Positions 1 through 8,879 of a stretch of DNA of 64,000 nucleotides are shown piece by piece. Made by a program: the position numbers and the translations under genes. The stretch is from Inhella gelatinilytica (GTDB taxonomy: Bacteria; Pseudomonadota; Gammaproteobacteria; Burkholderiales; Burkholderiaceae_C). The DNA lies in the NCBI RefSeq assembly GCF_016093295.1, contig NZ_JAEDAL010000007.1:62001-126000 (forward strand), given 5' to 3'. The stretch's first letter is position 1, and each line of letters opens with the position of its first letter. The notes below the pieces were generated by a model, which was not told where the DNA came from, did no database searches, and was given only the letters and a program-made list of their open reading frames with translations.

Positions 1-339
1 CGGGTCGTGGAGGCCGCCGATTTCGACACCGTGGTGCGATTGTTCGTGGGCAAGCGGGTGGATGCCTTTCTGGCACTCCCCACGAGTTGGGCCTTGGTGA
101 TTCGCCGTCACAACCTGGAGGACCAGGTGCAGGTGCTCGATTGGGCGCCTCAGGAGCGCATCGTGCACGGGCTGATCGTCTCAAAGCTCACGGTCTCTGA
201 GCCGGATCGGCGACGGCTCAGGAACGCGCTGCACAGCTTGCACACCGATGGCAGCATTGAACGCATCCTGCGCTACCACATGGGGTCAGAGTGGGCTTCG
301 CATGTGCGCTTGCCGGAACTGCAGGCTTTGGAGCGTTGA
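1..339 (+). CDS. C-terminal part of a family 3 extracellular solute-binding protein (5' end outside window)
   Basis: The reading frame is open from the first base, so the start lies upstream of the window and about 112 C-terminal residues are visible. They show the tail typical of periplasmic amino-acid-type binding proteins: a G-x-x-x-D-A-F segment (GKRVDAFLAL), then a VSEPDRRRLRNALHSL helix and a closing DGSIERILRYHMG helix, where family members usually have a DG-x-L/I-x-x-I motif. No transport permease is visible next to it, so it could be an orphan binding or sensory protein instead of part of an ABC importer. The assignment rests on the C-terminal pattern only. Confidence 0.55.
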   Translation, partial: RVVEAADFDTVVRLFVGKRVDAFLALPTSWALVIRRHNLEDQVQVLDWAPQERIVHGLIVSKLTVSEPDRRRLRNALHSLHTDGSIERILRYHMGSEWASHVRLPELQALER

Positions 340-416
340 CTCCAATCTGGGGTCCTCAGGGGTCGGGGGCCCTCCCTACACTGATCCGTTTTTTTGATTG
401 CCATTGGGGGTGCTGA

Positions 417-1541
417 ATGTTTGATGCCGTCATTACCGGAACGGGCTTGTTCAAGCCGCCCCATGCGGTGCCCAATGCCGACTTGGTTGCGGCCTTCAAT
501 GCCTACGTTGAGCGTTTCAATGCTGAAAACGCCGCGGCCATTGCCGATGGCGAGGTTGTCGCGTTGGCCCCCAGCAGCGTGGAGTTCATCGAAAAGGCCA
601 GCGGCATTCAGAACCGCTACGTCATGGACCGCGACGGCGTGCTGGATCCCCAGCGGATGTATCCCCGCCTGCCAGCCCGGGCGGACGATGAACTGTCGTT
701 GATGGCGGAGATCGCTGTGGATGCCGCCCGCCAGGCGTGTGCCGCGGCCGGACGGTCGCCTGCAGACATTGATGCGGTGTATTGCGCTGCGGCCAATATG
801 CAGCGAGCCTACCCGGCCATGGCCTGCGAGATCCAAGCGGCACTGGGCGCGAAGGGGTACGGGTTTGACATGAACGTGGCGTGCTCGTCGGCGACGTTTG
901 CCATTGCTCAAGCCGTGAATGCTGTCAAGACAGGCAGTGCGCAGTGCGTACTGGTGGTCAACCCAGAAATCACCTCCGCCCACTTGGAGTGGCGGGATCG
1001 AGATTGCCATTTCATCTTTGGCGACACCTGCACAGCGATCCTCATCGAGCGTGCCGATACCGCTGTGGCCGCGGAACGATGGGCCGTCGAAGGAACCCAG
1101 TTGGCGACTCAGTTCTCCAACAACATTCGCAACAACTTCGGCTTCATGAACCGCTGTGAAGACAGCAACTTCGTGGAGCGCGACAAAACCTTCCGGCAAG
1201 AAGGCCGCAAGGTTTTCAAAGAGGTGGTGCCCATGGCTGCTGCGCACATTGAAGCGCACTTGGGGGATTTGGGGCTGGTGCCTGCGGCGGTGCGTCGCTT
1301 CTGGCTGCACCAGGCCAACTTGGGTATGAATCAGTTGGTGCTGAAGAAGCTGGTGGGCGACGACGCGGGGCCGGATCGCGCACCGTTGATCTTGAACGAG
1401 TGGGCGAACACCGCCTCAGCCGGATCCATCATTGCGTTCCACAGCCACCGCCAGGATCTGCAGGCCGGCGATGTGGGGGTGATCTGTTCGTTTGGCGCCG
1501 GTTATTCGATCGGCAGCGTGATCGTCAAGCGCCTGAGTTGA
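417..1541 (+). CDS. Beta-ketoacyl-ACP synthase III family, beta-ketodecanoyl-ACP synthase-like
   Basis: A 374-residue thiolase-fold condensing enzyme. The KAS III catalytic triad is visible: Cys156 in NVACSSATFA, His298 in WLHQANLG and Asn331 in NEWANTASAGS. Its length and N-terminal pattern (GTGLFKPP, FIEKASGIQNRYVMD, LDPQRM) recall the Pseudomonas aeruginosa PA3286-type enzyme better than E. coli FabH (about 317 residues). That enzyme condenses octanoyl-CoA with malonyl-ACP and so shunts beta-oxidation intermediates into fatty acid synthesis. This resemblance is from memory and the substrate is inferred. A G-rich stretch (about 405-411) precedes the ATG. The gene converges on the penicillin-binding protein gene and their 3' ends overlap by 17 bases. 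Confidence 0.85.
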   Translation: MFDAVITGTGLFKPPHAVPNADLVAAFNAYVERFNAENAAAIADGEVVALAPSSVEFIEKASGIQNRYVMDRDGVLDPQRMYPRLPARADDELSLMAEIAVDAARQACAAAGRSPADIDAVYCAAANMQRAYPAMACEIQAALGAKGYGFDMNVACSSATFAIAQAVNAVKTGSAQCVLVVNPEITSAHLEWRDRDCHFIFGDTCTAILIERADTAVAAERWAVEGTQLATQFSNNIRNNFGFMNRCEDSNFVERDKTFRQEGRKVFKEVVPMAAAHIEAHLGDLGLVPAAVRRFWLHQANLGMNQLVLKKLVGDDAGPDRAPLILNEWANTASAGSIIAFHSHRQDLQAGDVGVICSFGAGYSIGSVIVKRLS

Positions 1542-3756
1542 TGGCGCTGGAAGCCGGTACGGAGGCGGGCGTCGCAGTGGGGGCACTGCCAATCTTGCGG
1601 AGGCTGGCATCGCCTTGGAATTCTTCATAGCGCCAGCTCCCTTGGACATCAATGACGCCGTCCGGCGGCTGCAGCGGGGACGGGGGGCGGTCTTTGAGTG
1701 CCGGCCTTAAGGTTTCAACCCACACCGGCAAGGCCAAACCCCCGCCTGTTTCGCGTTCGCCCAGTGACCGCGGCTGCGGATAGCCGATCCACACGGCGGC
1801 CGCCCGGTCGGCTTGGAATCCGACAAACCACGCGTCAACGGCATCATTGGTGGTGCCGGTCTTGCCATACAAGTCCTGACGAGCCAAGCTCACGCTGGCT
1901 TTGGCACCCGTGCCTTCCACCATCACGGCTTGTAGCAGCTGCGCCGTCATGAAGGCATTGCGCTCGGAGACGGCCCGGAGTTTCGGGGCCGGAGGGGCCT
2001 CCCAAATCAGCTGTCCCTGGGCATCCACGACGCGCGTGATCAATTGCGGTTCAGGGCGTTCGCCGCCAGCCGCGAACGCTGCGTAAGCCCCCGCCATTTG
2101 CAACGGCGTCACGGCGCCGGTGCCCAAGGCGAGGGTCAAATTGCTGGGTTGCCGATTCAACTCCAAGCCGAACTGCGCGGCCCACGCACGGCCGCGGTCA
2201 GCGCCGATTTCCTGTAGCAAACGAACTGTCGGCGTATTTTTGCTGCGTGCCAAAGCCTGGCGCAGGGTCAGCGTCCCGTCGAACTGATGGTCGTAGTTCT
2301 GCGGCGCCCAGTCGCCAATTTGCAAGGGCTCGTCCTGAACCAGGGTCTCGCTGTCCGCGCCCAATTCAATCAATGCCGAGTACACAAAGGGCTTGAAAGC
2401 CGAACCGGGCTGTCGATAGGCCTGAATCGCGTGGTTGAACTGCAGGCGCTTGAAGTCGAATCCCCCGACCAGGGCCCGAATCGCGCCGGTTTGGGGCTCC
2501 AAACTCACCACCGCCCCTTCGACCTGCGGCCGTTGGGTCAATTGCCACTTGCCTGGGCTGACCTCCAGCAACCGAACTTTGGAGCCCTTCTGCAGGCGCT
2601 GGGCCACAGCAACCTGGGCGCCGATGAAGGGCAGGGCGGGACGGAGCGCCGGGCCGCTCAGTGTGATGCGACTCCCGTCACGCAATTGCACCTCCAGCGC
2701 ATCACGGCTCACCGCTCGGATCACGCCCGCTCGTGTGTCATCCAAATCGTCGTGGTCGGTGAAGCTGGCGAGTTGAAGGCTGCCATCTTCGGCCAGATCG
2801 GCCAGGCCCTCCTCGGCGCCGCGATAGGGCTGGCGCCGCTCAAGGGCCCACAAGGCCTTGTGAAGCGCCGCGTGCGCGGCCATCTGCTCGGGTACTTTGA
2901 GGGTGGTGTGGACGGTTAAGCCACGGGCGTACACGTCTTCGCCCCAGCGGGAGTACAGCTCGGCGCGCACCATTTCCAGTGCGTGATCGGCCGTCCCGGC
3001 CCACTTCGGCTGGGCTCGCAGCCGCAGGGTTTGGTTTTTTGCCGATTGGGCTTGGGCGGCGCTGATGAAACCGACGGTCTGCATGCGGTTAAGCACGTGG
3101 TGCTGGCGCTGAACCGCACGCTGCCAGTGCACAACGGGGTTCACTTGAACTGGGTTCTGGGGGAGGCCGGCCAACATGGCGTGCTCGGCCAGGGTCAGTG
3201 TGTTCAGATCCTTGCCGAAATAGCGCTCCGCCGCGGAGGCGAACCCATACGCCCGGTGTCCCAGGTAGATGTGGTTCATGTAGACCTCGAGGATCTTGGT
3301 CTTGCCCAGCTCCCGCTCCATCTTCAGGGCCAGCAACATTTCCACCAACTTGCGGCTCAGGACCTGCTGCTTGGTTAGGTAAACATCCCTGGCCAGCTGC
3401 TGGGTGATGGTGGAGGCACCGTGCGGTCGTTCGTGCCAGAGGTTGTGCCAGACCGCCCGCACGATGCCGCTGAAATCCAAGCCCGGGTGTTCCCAAAAAT
3501 CAACGTCTTCTGTCGCCAGCAGGGCCTCTTGCAGGGGCTTCGGGATGTCACTGAGGGGCACAAACCGGCGCCGTTCGGTACCGAACTCGCCGAGCAATTC
3601 GCCGTCCGCACTCAGGATGCGCAGGGCCTGTTTGGGCTGGTAGTCAGACAGCGCGTTCAAGTCGGGCAGCTGCTGCCACAGCACCGCGGCGAGCGTGCCG
3701 GTCAGCAAGGCGACACCAGCCGCCAGGCTCAGGATCCAAAGGGCGAGACGTTTCAA
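1525..3756 (-). CDS. mrcA: Class A penicillin-binding protein 1A (bifunctional peptidoglycan glycosyltransferase/DD-transpeptidase)
   Basis: Makes and cross-links peptidoglycan at the outer face of the inner membrane. A membrane anchor (LALWILSLAAGVALL) is followed by a GT51 domain with catalytic Glu in LATEDVDFWEHPG and the HGASTITQQLAR motif, an OB-like insert, and a transpeptidase domain with SAFK, SKN and KTGTT boxes. The C-terminus ends in a low-complexity Ala/Ser/Pro tail. The start is uncertain. A GTG at 3819 would give 764 residues but would overlap the start of divergent sbcB. A TTG at 3756 gives 743 residues and begins LKRLALWIL, like many family members, so I use it; neither has a well-spaced Shine-Dalgarno sequence. 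Confidence 0.9.
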   Translation of the reverse strand: MKRLALWILSLAAGVALLTGTLAAVLWQQLPDLNALSDYQPKQALRILSADGELLGEFGTERRRFVPLSDIPKPLQEALLATEDVDFWEHPGLDFSGIVRAVWHNLWHERPHGASTITQQLARDVYLTKQQVLSRKLVEMLLALKMERELGKTKILEVYMNHIYLGHRAYGFASAAERYFGKDLNTLTLAEHAMLAGLPQNPVQVNPVVHWQRAVQRQHHVLNRMQTVGFISAAQAQSAKNQTLRLRAQPKWAGTADHALEMVRAELYSRWGEDVYARGLTVHTTLKVPEQMAAHAALHKALWALERRQPYRGAEEGLADLAEDGSLQLASFTDHDDLDDTRAGVIRAVSRDALEVQLRDGSRITLSGPALRPALPFIGAQVAVAQRLQKGSKVRLLEVSPGKWQLTQRPQVEGAVVSLEPQTGAIRALVGGFDFKRLQFNHAIQAYRQPGSAFKPFVYSALIELGADSETLVQDEPLQIGDWAPQNYDHQFDGTLTLRQALARSKNTPTVRLLQEIGADRGRAWAAQFGLELNRQPSNLTLALGTGAVTPLQMAGAYAAFAAGGERPEPQLITRVVDAQGQLIWEAPPAPKLRAVSERNAFMTAQLLQAVMVEGTGAKASVSLARQDLYGKTGTTNDAVDAWFVGFQADRAAAVWIGYPQPRSLGERETGGGLALPVWVETLRPALKDRPPSPLQPPDGVIDVQGSWRYEEFQGDASLRKIGSAPTATPASVPASSAINSGA

Positions 3757-3797
3757 TGCGGGACTCGGCGAGAGGGGAGGGGCATTATCCTGAGCGC

Positions 3798-5291
3798 ATG
3801 AATCGCGCAGCCTCGCCACCCCCTTGCTTTTTTTGGCACGACTATGAGACCTTTGGTCGCTCTCCTCGCTGGGATCGACCGGCCCAGTTCGCCGGGGTGC
3901 GCACGGACTGGGATTTGAATGAGGTGGGCGATCCGGTCATGTTGTACTGCCAGCCCGCCGACGACGTTTTGCCGGATCCCGAGTCCTGCCTGATTACGGG
4001 CATCCTCCCGCAGCAGTGTCAGGCGCTTGGGGTGCCGGAGCCTGAATTTGCCGCGCGCATCGAGCGGGAATTGGCGTGGCCCGGTACCGTTGGTTGCGGC
4101 TACAACACCCTGCGGTTTGACGACGAGTTCACGCGTCATTTGTTGTGGCGCAATTTAAGGGACCCTTACGCGCGGGAGTGGCAAAACGGCTGTGGCCGTT
4201 GGGACTTGCTGGATGTGGTTCGCGCCACGTACGCATTGCGCCCGGAAGGCATTGAATGGCCAACGGCGGAGGACGGCCGAACCAGTTTCAAACTTGAAAA
4301 CCTGTCGCGGGCGAATGGATTGGCCCATGAGGCGGCGCACGATGCGTTGTCTGATGTCCGCGCCACCATCGCGCTGGCCCGCTTGATCAAAGCAAGACAG
4401 CCGCGGCTGTTTGACTTCGCCTTGCGGCTGCGTAAAAAAGAAGCGGTCTGGGCCGAAGTCGGCGAAGTGCCGCGACCGCTGCTCCACGTGTCGGGGATGT
4501 ATGGGGTCGAGCGGGGCTGTATAGCCCTCGTGTGGCCTTTGGCCATGCACCCGCGCAATAAAAATGAATTGATCGTCTGGGATTTGGCCGCTGACCCTCG
4601 GGAGTTGCTGGAGTTGAAGGCGGATGAAATCCGGGCGCGCCTGTTTGTGCGTCAGTCTGAGTTGCCGGAGGGGGTCGTGCGGCTGCCGATCAAGACCTTG
4701 CATGCCAACAAGTCGCCCTTTGTGGTCAGCAGTTTGCAAACGCTGCGACCTGAGTTGGCGGAACGTTGGGGGCTGGATTTGCGTCAGCAGCTGCTGCACG
4801 CGGCGTGGCTGCGTGATCACGGTTCGGCGCTGGCAGGGGTGTGGGAGGACGTCTACCCCGTGGTCGCGCCGGGTGAATGCGATCCCGAGGCAAATCTATA
4901 CGGCGGCTTTGTGGGAGACGGTGACCGGCGCCTCTTGCGTGACGTTCTCGGGTTGGCGCCCCAAGCCCTGGCTGAGCGCATCCATGAGGGCCGCCTGAAC
5001 TTTTCGGATGCTCGCCTGGAGGAATTGGTTTGGCGCTTTCGAGCGCGACACCAACCCAGTACGCTCACGCCACTGGAGCAAGAGCGCTGGCGCGGGCAGC
5101 GGGCGCGTCGCTTGCACCGGGGTGAAGCCGGCGGGGGGGGGCTGGCGGACTACCTCCAGCGCTTGGATGCACTGCAGGACCAAGCCCATGAGCGCGAGGA
5201 CGAACGGGCCCTTCATGTGCTGGAATCGCTGGTGGACTGGGTGGAAGCCGTGGTGCCACCGTTCGAGGACTGTGCTTTAGGTACAAATTGA
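3798..5291 (+). CDS. sbcB: Exodeoxyribonuclease I
   Basis: A 3'-to-5' single-strand DNA exonuclease used in recombination and mismatch repair. The DEDDh nuclease core begins at FFWHDYETFG (Asp15 and Glu17), continues through TVGCGYNTLRFDDEFTRH, and ends with EAAHDALSDVRATIALA, which supplies the last His and Asp. The SH3-like and helical ExoI C-terminal domains follow. At 497 residues it is slightly longer than E. coli SbcB (475). The ATG at 3798 is used because the domain starts a few residues later; an in-frame ATG at 3756 would add 14 unconserved residues lying inside the divergent penicillin-binding protein leader. Confidence 0.93.
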   Translation: MNRAASPPPCFFWHDYETFGRSPRWDRPAQFAGVRTDWDLNEVGDPVMLYCQPADDVLPDPESCLITGILPQQCQALGVPEPEFAARIERELAWPGTVGCGYNTLRFDDEFTRHLLWRNLRDPYAREWQNGCGRWDLLDVVRATYALRPEGIEWPTAEDGRTSFKLENLSRANGLAHEAAHDALSDVRATIALARLIKARQPRLFDFALRLRKKEAVWAEVGEVPRPLLHVSGMYGVERGCIALVWPLAMHPRNKNELIVWDLAADPRELLELKADEIRARLFVRQSELPEGVVRLPIKTLHANKSPFVVSSLQTLRPELAERWGLDLRQQLLHAAWLRDHGSALAGVWEDVYPVVAPGECDPEANLYGGFVGDGDRRLLRDVLGLAPQALAERIHEGRLNFSDARLEELVWRFRARHQPSTLTPLEQERWRGQRARRLHRGEAGGGGLADYLQRLDALQDQAHEREDERALHVLESLVDWVEAVVPPFEDCALGTN

Positions 5292-5358
5292 GGGATTGCG
5301 CCGCTTGACCCGGTCCCGCGATCAGGGAAGATAGGGCAAGAACCGTCCAGGAGTGATC

Positions 5359-6270
5359 ATGTCGGATCCATTTGCCGCTCCCCGCCTGCAGGCCCTGCTC
5401 TCCCGCTCGCCGGTGGCTGCAGCCTTTGTCCAAGGCGGGCAATTTGTGTCGGTCAGCGAGTCGTTTCATCACCTGTTCGGACATGGTGATGACAACGAAC
5501 TGAGTAATAAACCCATCCGCACGGTGTTTGTGTCGGATGCCAGCCACACCGCCGCAGCGGAACGGATGACGTCGGCCCATGTGTCGGGTCAGCCGTTCAC
5601 GGAAGAAATTGAATTCGTTCGGGGGGATGGCGGGCGTTTTTGGGGGAAGTTGCGATCCAGTCCCCTGGACTGGCAGGAACCCAAAGGCGAGGCGCTTTGG
5701 ATCGTTGAAGACGTCACCGCGGCCCGTGCGGCCCGGCTCGCCCCGACTTGGACGGCCAAGCACGATCCTGTGACCGAATTGGCCAACCGACGGGAGTTTG
5801 AGCGTCGGCTGTCGGACCACATTGGAAGTCGGCGCAACGAGCCGGTGTCGGTTCTGTGGCTGGACTTGGACCGGTTCGGTGAAATCGTGACCGGCATGGG
5901 GCAAGAAACCGCCGATCATTTCCTGTATGGCGTCGGTCAGCTGCTGCAAGCCCGGGTGCGCGCCTCGGATTCGGTGGCGCGCATTGAAAAGGACCGGTTT
6001 GCGGTACTGCTGCCGGACTGCAACCAGCATTTCGCTGAAATCGTGGCCGAAAAGATGCGCTCCGGAATCGCGGCTTTCCGCATGCGCTGGGGGCTGCACC
6101 GGGCACGGGTCAAAGTCAGCATTGGCGTGGTGTTGTTACAGCCGAGCCTAGAAACCCCCGACTCAGTCCTGGCCGCTGCCAATCTGGCTTGCGGTGAGGC
6201 CAAGGCCGCAGGCGGTGACTGCGTTCGGGTGTTTGTCTCCAGTGGTAGCTTTGAAACCGTCGCGGGTTGA
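5359..6270 (+). CDS. PAS domain protein with a degenerate GGDEF domain
   Basis: A 303-residue protein with no signal peptide or membrane segment. Residues about 10-125 look like a PAS sensor (VFVSDASHTAAAERM, then FVRGDGGRFWGKLRSSPLDW and WIVEDVTA). Residues about 135-300 are a diguanylate cyclase fold (DPVTELANRREFERRL, VLWLDLDRFGEIV, VKVSIGVVLL). The active-site GG(D/E)EF signature is replaced by IEKDRF, so cyclase activity is unlikely; a binding or scaffolding role is an inference. ATG 5359 is chosen because an AGGAG at 5349-5353 lies five bases upstream. It probably forms a unit with the next two genes, the second of which encodes another degenerate GGDEF protein. Confidence 0.8.
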   Translation: MSDPFAAPRLQALLSRSPVAAAFVQGGQFVSVSESFHHLFGHGDDNELSNKPIRTVFVSDASHTAAAERMTSAHVSGQPFTEEIEFVRGDGGRFWGKLRSSPLDWQEPKGEALWIVEDVTAARAARLAPTWTAKHDPVTELANRREFERRLSDHIGSRRNEPVSVLWLDLDRFGEIVTGMGQETADHFLYGVGQLLQARVRASDSVARIEKDRFAVLLPDCNQHFAEIVAEKMRSGIAAFRMRWGLHRARVKVSIGVVLLQPSLETPDSVLAAANLACGEAKAAGGDCVRVFVSSGSFETVAG

Positions 6271-6310
6271 TAATTTGCTCCCGATTCAACACTGACCTGC
6301 GAGCCCCACC

Positions 6311-6604
6311 ATGAGCGTTCAGCTGTCTACCGCGTTGGCCGGCCTGTCGGTTGCGCAGGAGAAGTTGCGCGCTTCGGCCAACAATGTGGTTTTGGCGTCG
6401 ACCAAGCTCATGAGTGCCGATCCGGAGGCACGGCCGGCGCTGAATCGGGGGGTTCAAAGTGAGTTTCAGTTGACGGCTCAGGACCCGGACTTGGCGCGTT
6501 CGCTGGTGGAGCAGCGGACGGCGGCGTATCAGTTCATCGCGAATTTGCGGGTGCTCCAAACCCAGCTTCAGGTGTCCGGCGTCATGCTGGATATCTACGT
6601 CTGA
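6311..6604 (+). CDS. Small flagellar basal-body-rod-like protein
   Basis: A 97-residue protein whose N-terminus (LSTALAGLSVAQEKLRASANNVVLAST) resembles the conserved N-terminal helix of flagellar rod and hook proteins such as FlgC/FlgB (usual form: xALSGLxAxxxRLxxxANNxAN). Its C-terminus (RSLVEQRTAAYQFIANLRVLQTQ) resembles their C-terminal helix. The whole middle domain of a normal rod protein is absent, so this is close to a bare coiled-coil pair. No other flagellar gene is in the window. The two flanking genes encode degenerate GGDEF proteins, so a motility or c-di-GMP link is possible but unproven. Confidence 0.6.
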   Translation: MSVQLSTALAGLSVAQEKLRASANNVVLASTKLMSADPEARPALNRGVQSEFQLTAQDPDLARSLVEQRTAAYQFIANLRVLQTQLQVSGVMLDIYV

Positions 6605-6610
6605 CAGCGC

Positions 6611-7585
6611 ATGACTGGATTGGATTCGGACCACGCGGGGCCCGAAATGGCTGGGCCCCAGTGGGCTTTGCTGGAAGCCTTGGGGGCGTTTTGGGCTGTG
6701 AAGCGGGCCCCGGGTGGGCCGTATGTCGCCGCGTCGACCCAGTTCAAGCGCTTGCTGGGTATTGGTGAGGGCGAGCTGGGTACGCTGGCGGACGTCGACT
6801 TGTTCCACAGTGAAGATGCAGCGGCCCTTCGCCGCGGCGATCAGCAGGCGTTGGCGTTGGGCCAGCCTCAGACCGTGGAGCAACGTGTCGAGGTGGGTGG
6901 GCGGCGTCGCGCATTTACGCTGGTCCGCCTGCCGCTGGATGGCGCAGGCTTGGCCTGTGCTTGGTTGGAGCGGACCGATTCGGTTCAGCGGGATACCCAG
7001 CTGGCGCGGGCCATGCGTCAAATCGAGCAGCACCAGGCCGAGATCGAGGGCTTGCGGCGGGAAATGCAGGCGGGGCTGGAGCGCGACGAGTTCACGGGGC
7101 TGCAGGTCCGCGGCCCATTTGAGGAAGCGCTGCAGCGAGAGATTGACCTTTCACTGCGCGAACAGCGCGAGTTCTCGGTGGTCTTGTTGGCCCTGGACGG
7201 GGCGGAAACCACGCCCGCCAGTTCGCTCGACCCAGAGGGCAACAAGCGCTTGTTGGCCGCTGTGGGGCGGCTGTTAAGAGCCAATACCCGGGCCATGGAC
7301 ATGGCGAGCCGGGTTGACGAGGCACGATTTGCGGTTCTGTTGTCGGGTGTTGGCTTGGCCACCGCTTACCAACGCATGGACCAGGTTCGACGGCAAGCCA
7401 TTCAGCAGATCGTTGCCTGGGACGGGCGGGATCTTGGGCTGTCGCTGTCCATGGGCGTGGCCAGCTTTCCGTTGAGTGCCGCATCGGCGGGAGAGTTGAT
7501 TGCTGCGGCGCAGCGTGCGCTGAAGGCGGCGCAAAGCCGCGGGGGCCAGCAGATGGCGCTGGCGTCCATTCCCTTCAGGGCTTGA
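6611..7585 (+). CDS. PAS-like protein with a degenerate GGDEF domain
   Basis: A 324-residue soluble protein starting seven bases after the flagellar-rod-like gene. The N-terminal 120 residues look like a PAS-type fold (FKRLLGIGEGELGTLADVDLFHSEDAAAL, RRRAFTLVRLPLDG). A coiled-coil linker follows (about 125-155, IEQHQAEIEGLRREMQAG), then a GGDEF-like domain (DEFTGLQVRGPFEEAL, FSVVLLALDG, LGLSLSMGVASFPL). The catalytic signature is replaced by VDEARF and the usual DxD region is altered, so diguanylate cyclase activity is not expected. Its layout parallels the protein two genes upstream, which suggests an old duplication around the small gene. It converges on the TSUP gene with one base between the stops. 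Confidence 0.75.
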   Translation: MTGLDSDHAGPEMAGPQWALLEALGAFWAVKRAPGGPYVAASTQFKRLLGIGEGELGTLADVDLFHSEDAAALRRGDQQALALGQPQTVEQRVEVGGRRRAFTLVRLPLDGAGLACAWLERTDSVQRDTQLARAMRQIEQHQAEIEGLRREMQAGLERDEFTGLQVRGPFEEALQREIDLSLREQREFSVVLLALDGAETTPASSLDPEGNKRLLAAVGRLLRANTRAMDMASRVDEARFAVLLSGVGLATAYQRMDQVRRQAIQQIVAWDGRDLGLSLSMGVASFPLSAASAGELIAAAQRALKAAQSRGGQQMALASIPFRA

Positions 7586-7586
7586 T

Positions 7587-8405
7587 TTACACGCTGAGCT
7601 GCACAGCGCGCCAGCCCATGTAGGTGGCCAGCAGCACGAGCAAGCCGGCGAACAGCTTTTTGAGTTTGGCCACGGGCAGTGCGTGCGCCGCCCGCGCGCC
7701 CAAGGGTGCCGTCACCATGGTGCACGGAATCAAGACCGCCAGTGCGGGCAGGTAAAAGTAGCCCCAGAGCCCGGGAACGGGACTGGGCAAGTGCCAGCCG
7801 CTCAGCAGATAACCCAGCGAATTCGCGACAGCGATGGGAAATCCCGTTGCGGCACTGGTCGCCACGGCTTGGTGAAGCGGCACCGCCATGGAACTCAGGA
7901 AGGGCACGGTCAAGAACCCGCCTCCCGCACCCACGAGGCCCGAGAACAGGCCGATCAAGGCCCCGACCGCCCAAACGAGTCCTCGAGGAGGCACCTGATC
8001 TGCGGCCTGCGAGGGTCGGGGGCCTTGCCACATCTGGAGGGCGGAAAAGCCGACAAAGCACGCAAAAAAACCGGTCAACCAAGTCCCCTTGAGCGCGGCA
8101 AAGAGTGCGCCTCCGCACACCCACCCTCCGATCACCATGGCGGGGGCCAGTTGGCGAACCCAATCCCAACGGACGGCACCCCGGCGGTGATGCGCACGCA
8201 AACTGGAAAACGAGGTGAAGCTGATGCAGGCCATGGAGGTCGCAATGGCGACTTTGACAGCTTGGTCCGCTGCGACGCCCAAACCGTCCAACAGGACCGT
8301 CAGAATTGGCACCATCACCATGCCGCCCCCGATACCCAGCAAACCGGCCAAAAAGCCCGTCCCGATTCCCAGTGCAATCAGGCCTAGCATTAGCGCGGCG
8401 GTCAC
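7587..8405 (-). CDS. TSUP family (TauE/SafE) membrane transporter
   Basis: An integral inner-membrane protein of about eight segments in two related halves. The glycine-rich TauE signature appears in each half: GFLAGLLGIGGG near the N-terminus and GLFSGLVGAGGG after the midpoint. Family members move sulfite, sulfonates or other organic anions; the substrate here cannot be told from sequence. I place the start at GTG 8405, which shares bases with the TGA of the upstream EVE gene (a GTGA overlap), giving 272 residues and implying translational coupling. An alternative start at 8432 lies inside the EVE gene and adds only nine unconserved residues. Confidence 0.85.
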   Translation of the reverse strand: MTAALMLGLIALGIGTGFLAGLLGIGGGMVMVPILTVLLDGLGVAADQAVKVAIATSMACISFTSFSSLRAHHRRGAVRWDWVRQLAPAMVIGGWVCGGALFAALKGTWLTGFFACFVGFSALQMWQGPRPSQAADQVPPRGLVWAVGALIGLFSGLVGAGGGFLTVPFLSSMAVPLHQAVATSAATGFPIAVANSLGYLLSGWHLPSPVPGLWGYFYLPALAVLIPCTMVTAPLGARAAHALPVAKLKKLFAGLLVLLATYMGWRAVQLSV

Positions 8406-8854
8406 GCGAGGAGCCCTTCCAAAACCTGCCACTCGGCGTCAGTGACCGGGGTGATGCTCAGTCGATTTCCTCTTTTCAGGATGCGCAGCGTGGCGAGGCC
8501 CGGGTGCTCCTTGAGTGCTTGCAACGGAAGCAGCGCGGTCTTTCGATCGAAGTGAACATCCACCAGCAGCCAACGAGGGTTTGTTGGGGTCGATTTGGAG
8601 TCGAAGTAAGGGCTGTTTGCATCGAACTGCGTGGGGTCTGGGTAGGGGGCCGAGGCCACGTACGCCAAACCCGCAATGCCCGGCTCGGGGCAGGACGAGT
8701 GATAGAACAGCACCCGGTCCCCCAGTCGAAACTCATCGCGCATGAAGTTGCGTGCTTGGTAGTTCCTGACACCCGTCCAGGGCAGTCGCCCCGCCCGCTC
8801 CAAATCGTCGATGGAGGCCTCATCGGGCTCCGATTTCATGAGCCAAGTTTGCAT
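8402..8854 (-). CDS. EVE domain-containing protein
   Basis: A 150-residue protein made entirely of an EVE domain, a PUA-like fold known to bind modified bases in DNA or RNA (eukaryotic relative: THYN1). Characteristic stretches are WLMKSEPDEASIDDL at the N-terminus, WTGVRNYQARNFMR, GDRVLFYHSSCPEPGIAG and WLLVDVHFDRK. The natural ligand of bacterial standalone EVE proteins is not settled. It lies directly downstream of the 6S RNA gene on the same strand, the position that in many gammaproteobacteria is taken by ygfA, and its stop overlaps the start of the TSUP transporter gene. Confidence 0.88.
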   Translation of the reverse strand: MQTWLMKSEPDEASIDDLERAGRLPWTGVRNYQARNFMRDEFRLGDRVLFYHSSCPEPGIAGLAYVASAPYPDPTQFDANSPYFDSKSTPTNPRWLLVDVHFDRKTALLPLQALKEHPGLATLRILKRGNRLSITPVTDAEWQVLEGLLA

Positions 8855-8879
8855 GGAATGCAGCGTGGTGGAAGGGGTT

